From: Oncomelania hupensis
Lineage: Eukaryota > Mollusca > Gastropoda > Littorinimorpha > Pomatiopsidae
DNA: 64,000 nt
Assembly (NCBI GenBank): GCA_036898135.1
Contig: CM072523.1
Coordinates: 30,215,649 to 30,279,648 of the forward strand
Direction: 5' to 3'
Every line of letters starts with the position of its first letter. Positions within the stretch are counted from its first letter, which is position 1. This document shows positions 60,218 through 64,000 of the stretch, one piece after another. The notes beneath the pieces are model-generated. The model was not told the origin of the DNA and did no database searches. It saw only the letters and a list, made by a program, of their open reading frames with translations. The position numbers and the translations under genes are program-made.

Positions 60218-60717
60218 TGCGTTTGACTCCTGCTAACTGTAGAAGAAAAAAAAAGATACGAAGAGATATGTTTGGAAACGAACATACGCCTCCATCGTGC
60301 TCACAATCACATTAGTTTGACAAGAAGTATAATTTCACTTCAACGTACTAGCAATAGTAGAACATTCGCTCTTTCACTTTTAAATTTTTGTTCTTTTGTT
60401 TGATGTAATTGTAAGTTGTAATGTGCCAGAATTTTCTTGAATCAAAAGAGTGTGCGCCTTGTGATACACTTGATTAGAACAGTTAGTTTACTTTGCATAC
60501 ATGTTTTATGAAGCACTTTGCAAAACAAAATGTTCAGAGTCGTTATATGAGTTTGTCAGGATAGATCCAAGCCACATCATATCATAGTCTTGGCCACGTC
60601 TTGGTGCAAGTTTGCCGCTGACCGCTGAACCGCGCCCCCCCCCTCCCCCACCCCCACCCCCAACTCTCTCTCTCTCTCTCTCTCACTCTCTCTCTCTCTC
60701 TCACTCTCTCTCTCCTT

Positions 60718-61010
60718 TCCCTGTAAAGTGAATAGTGTAGAATAACAAATTAGTACATTTGAATACTTACAGTATTTTTGACTTCAGTGGACTTGGTTTT
60801 GTTGTGGCATTCTAATCTAGATGTTGATCTCCTATCCGTTGGTTAAGGTCACACTAACCCACACTCACTCTACTTTCACTGTAAAGTAAATAGTATGGTA
60901 TAATATGGGAGTAAATTGGAGTCATTAGAGCCTGCCAGTCTCCATTTAGCTCGGTTTTGTTGTTGCATTCTAATCTAGAGGTTGATCTCTTAACCGTTGG
61001 TTAAGAAGAT
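60718..61010 (+). repeat. Tandem duplication, unit about 158 bp
   Basis: ctgtaaagtgaatagt and gttttgttgtggcattctaa with tctagatgttgatctc recur about 158 bp later with small changes. Confidence 0.8.
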
Positions 61011-61451
61011 AATAGTAGTATCCTATATCGCCTTTAACCAACGTAGAGTCTCCTGCTGTTGCTGTTGTTGTGCTCGAATTCCATAGTGCCAACTGGTCGT
61101 GACGATCTGCGAGGAATACGTGTAACTGTGGGGTTGATGCTGCTCCTTCCTTCTGAGATCGGGGGGGAGGGGGGGGGGGAGAAAAAGAGATAGAAAATAC
61201 CTCGCTCTGATCTTCAGTGATATTTGGGACGTTCTTGTGCAGAGTATCAGAGCCCTATGAGGTCTAAAGATCGAAATAATTATTCAAGCGCTTTCTAGGT
61301 ATCATGGAATGCCGATTCAAACGCTTCCTATCTTAACAGAACACTCAAACGTCGTAAAACAGTAAAACAGAACTTCGTCTAAACAGTAAAGAGTAAATGT
61401 TCATGGCATAGGCAAACAAGCTATGGTACCAACTTGAAAATTGAGGTATGC

Positions 61452-61452
<1 letters not shown>

Positions 61453-61521
<69 letters not shown>

Positions 61522-61527
61522 TTTTTC
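61453..61527 (+). repeat. (CT)n then poly(T)
   Basis: About 30 CT units followed by T14; a looser CT-rich zone continues to 61620. Confidence 0.95.
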
Positions 61528-61699
61528 TCTTGAACTCTCTTTCACGCTCTCTCTCTCACTCTATCTCACTCTCCTTCTCTATCCTTCTCTATCCTTCTCT
61601 CTCCTTCTCTCTCTCCCTTTCCTGCCCTCCCCCACACCCACCTCCCAAAAGTAGGGGTTTGTGCATTTATCTACGGATTTGTCTTGATTTTTGTAGTAT

Positions 61700-63055
61700 C
61701 AGTCTCCGGGGGTCCGTTGGGCTCGAAAGGAATGAAGGCATTCCTAACATGATTTAGTAGCGAACAAGCTCACTTTATAAGATGGTTTGTTTTATATTAG
61801 CTTTTGTTTTAAACTAAGCTAAATTGTTAACAACTAACGTAAACTTTGCAAATCCCACAGGTTAAATAGATGTTGGATGTGTTGTGTTGTTTGTGTTGAG
61901 TGGTGTGTGTGTGTGCGTGTGTGTGCGCGTGTGTGTGTGTGTGTGTGTGTGTGTTTATCTCTTATATAATATCGGTTCACCTCTTTAGAAGTTCATTTAC
62001 GCAGATTGAGCTCACCAACTCTCACACTCCCCACCCCTGCATATTCCCATCCACCCACCTCCCGCAACTCACTTCCCTTTATTTCCTTTAGAATTATTTT
62101 ATTGGTGTTCGCAGTCATTGAAGTGCTAAACACGGATCTTAAATAATTAATCGTCTATTAATTTATTATGTGTTAATAATTCATTAATTTATTTTATTCA
62201 ACTTCAAACATCATATAGCAGATTTCCAGACGGCCTGGCTCTTCACAAATGCGTGTGAACATTTTTGACATGAAATAGTTTAACGAAGTATTTCATCTGA
62301 ATTGATAGTGGGTCGTATACATTTTGTTATACTGTCATGTTGTCGTTAAATTCCAGTGTTGAGTTGTCAGGGTCTTAAATTGCAGTTCTTATTCAACTTG
62401 TATTGGCTTTACAATGGTTCCAGTGAGGTTTGAATAATGTCAGGAATGTTGGTGGCTGGAAATAGCCGGCATTTTAAAAGGCCACAATTCGAAAGGCTTT
62501 GTTTACTTTTGGCCAAAACGGGTTTACCCTAAACTTCGCATTGCTATTACTTTAAACGAGAAAGTGGACTTTCGTTGCTCAACCCAAAAGCTACAGCTTG
62601 AATTTTTCATTTCGGCTCTGACAGGGAGTTACTTTCCCTGTTTTTATCGGTACAGCCCTGTGACCTTTGATCCTGTTTGAGTGAACCACGCGGCCTCAAG
62701 TGTGCGTATTCAGTGGCTAGGGTGGGGTAGGGTGTGTTTTATCAACCTTACACGAAAAACCTTACGAGATGTCGTTTTTACTGGTTTTATCTCTTACCGG
62801 CTTTGGTTGCTGCTATATTTAGTTACAGAATGTTTCCTGGCTAGACATCGAATGCTGCTATTAATAGGCACTAAAACTACGCAGTTTATTAATAAAAAAA
62901 AACTATACTTTTGAAAGATTTTTTTTTTTTTTTTGGGGGGGGGGGGGGGGGTAAGCTTTTATTTTTAGTTGGGCAACACTCACTGAGGGGTAGTTGTCAA
63001 AGAGAGTCCCTTTAAACGGGAAGTTTTGGATGGTTGGTTGTATGCAAGTTTGTAT
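61700..63055. other. No recognisable gene; simple repeats only
   Basis: Contains a (GT)n tract at 61905-61953 and a T16/G17 homopolymer junction at about 62920-62951; nothing else recognised. Confidence 0.5.
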
Positions 63056-63063
63056 CAACTGAC

Positions 63064-63669
63064 TTGCCGTGTTCCATTACTGAAGTCAAAATCGTACCGT
63101 GTCCCATTACTGAAGTCAAAGATCGTACCGTGTTCCATTACTGAAGTCAAATATCGTACCGTGTCCCATTATTGAAATCAAAGATCGTTCCGTGTCCCAT
63201 TATTGAAGTCAAAGATCGTACCGTGTTCCATTACTGAAGTCAAAGATCGTATCGTGTTCCATTACTGAAGTCAAAGATCGTACCGTGTTCCATTACTGAA
63301 GTCAAAATCGTACCGTGTCCCATTACTGAAGTCAAAGATCGTACCTTGTCCCATTACTGAAGTCAAAGATCGTACCGTGTCCCATTACTGAAGTCAAAGA
63401 TCGTACCGTGTCCCATTACTGAAGTCAAAGATCGTACCGTGTCCCATTATTGAAGTCAAAGATCGAACCGTGTTCCATTACTGAAGTCAAAGATCGTACC
63501 GTGTCCCATTACTGAAGTCAAAGATCGTACCGTGTCCCATTACTGAAGTCAAAGATCGTACCGTGTCCCATTACTGAAGTCAAAGATCGTACCGTGTCCC
63601 ATTACTGAAGTCAAAGATCGTACCAAGTCAAAGATCGTACCGTGTCCCATTATTGAAGTCAAAGATCGT
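63064..63669 (+). repeat. 31-bp minisatellite, about 19-20 units
   Basis: Unit cgtaccgtgtcccattactg followed by aagtcaaagat. Units differ at a few recurrent sites (tgttcc/tgtccc, ttact/ttatt, one ac missing). One shortened unit near 63620. Confidence 0.97.
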
Positions 63670-63942
63670 TTACCTTTGAGTATCTGCTGTCGTACGCACT
63701 CTTTTACTACAGCGATTGGCTGAGGTGAAAGGAATGTGAAGTATTAATTTTTTTGGTCCCTCCGTTCTGATTTTAACGATATTAGATGTTTGTGTGTGTA
63801 AATAATGTATATATGTACAGTTATGTGTGTGTGTGCCGGTGATTGTGTCTGTGGGGAAGGAGATTGTGTCTGTGGGGAAGGAGGAGAGGGTGCGTCAGGG
63901 TACACGTTGTGTGTATGCACGTTTTGTGTATGCACGTTTTGT

Positions 63943-64000
63943 GCGTGTGCGTGTGTGTGTGTGTGTGTGTTGTGGGTGTGTGTGTGTGTGTGTGTGTGTG
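63943..64000 (+). repeat. (GT)n microsatellite running off the window
   Basis: GT tract with one ttgtggg interruption, continuing past the window edge. Confidence 0.93.

Noticed and set aside
63064..63669. CRISPR array
   Set aside because: Units are directly tandem with no unique spacers, in a eukaryotic setting.

Overview
This window looks like nuclear DNA from an animal, most likely a mollusc and probably a marine gastropod. It is AT-rich, the genes have many introns with GT-AG borders, and microsatellites, Tc1/mariner and hAT DNA transposons, truncated LINEs and SINE-like repeats are abundant. The species cannot be fixed from sequence alone. No bacterial, CRISPR or rRNA-operon features are present.

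The main gene is the 3' two thirds of a KDM6A/UTX-type histone H3K27 demethylase on the + strand. Twenty coding exons run from 10584 to 22404 (numbered E1-E20 here). Their phases join without a break into 1058 residues plus a stop: TPR repeats (E1-E3), a long linker (E4-E9), the JmjC catalytic core (E10-E17) and a zinc-binding C-terminal domain (E18-E20). The 5' end of the gene, with the earlier TPR exons, lies upstream of the window. Positions 1-10583 are intron, holding a degenerate copy of part of E1, a cluster of AAGGTCA repeats and a TATA-like site followed by a splice donor. After the stop codon comes about 7.6 kb of AT-rich sequence that is probably a long 3' UTR, containing a foldback structure of about 0.7 kb.

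From 30 kb onward the sequence is mostly repeats. A nested cluster of one unrecognised repeat (called family A here; about 15 copies, all on + strand) fills 30.1-33.2 kb. A DNA element with long terminal inverted repeats follows at 33.5-35.1 kb and carries a smaller hAT-like MITE inside it. Then come truncated LINE pieces (35.6, 38.6, 41.5, 42.6-43.7 and 46.8 kb). A CpG-containing segment with a CRE and a YY1-like site, ending in a splice donor, sits at 36.2-36.4 kb and could be a promoter plus first exon.

From 47.9 to 49.5 kb there is an almost complete Tc1-like transposon with terminal repeats, a TA target duplication and a DD34E transposase broken by one in-frame stop. A single exon of a spermidine/spermine N1-acetyltransferase-like gene (minus strand) lies at 51.0-51.2 kb, next to an apparently internally deleted mariner remnant. 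Two tRNA-headed SINEs, a MITE, telomere-like repeats, a compound trinucleotide repeat and a 31-bp minisatellite occupy most of the rest.

Only the demethylase and the acetyltransferase exon are confidently host genes. They are on opposite strands and nothing in the sequence links their functions.
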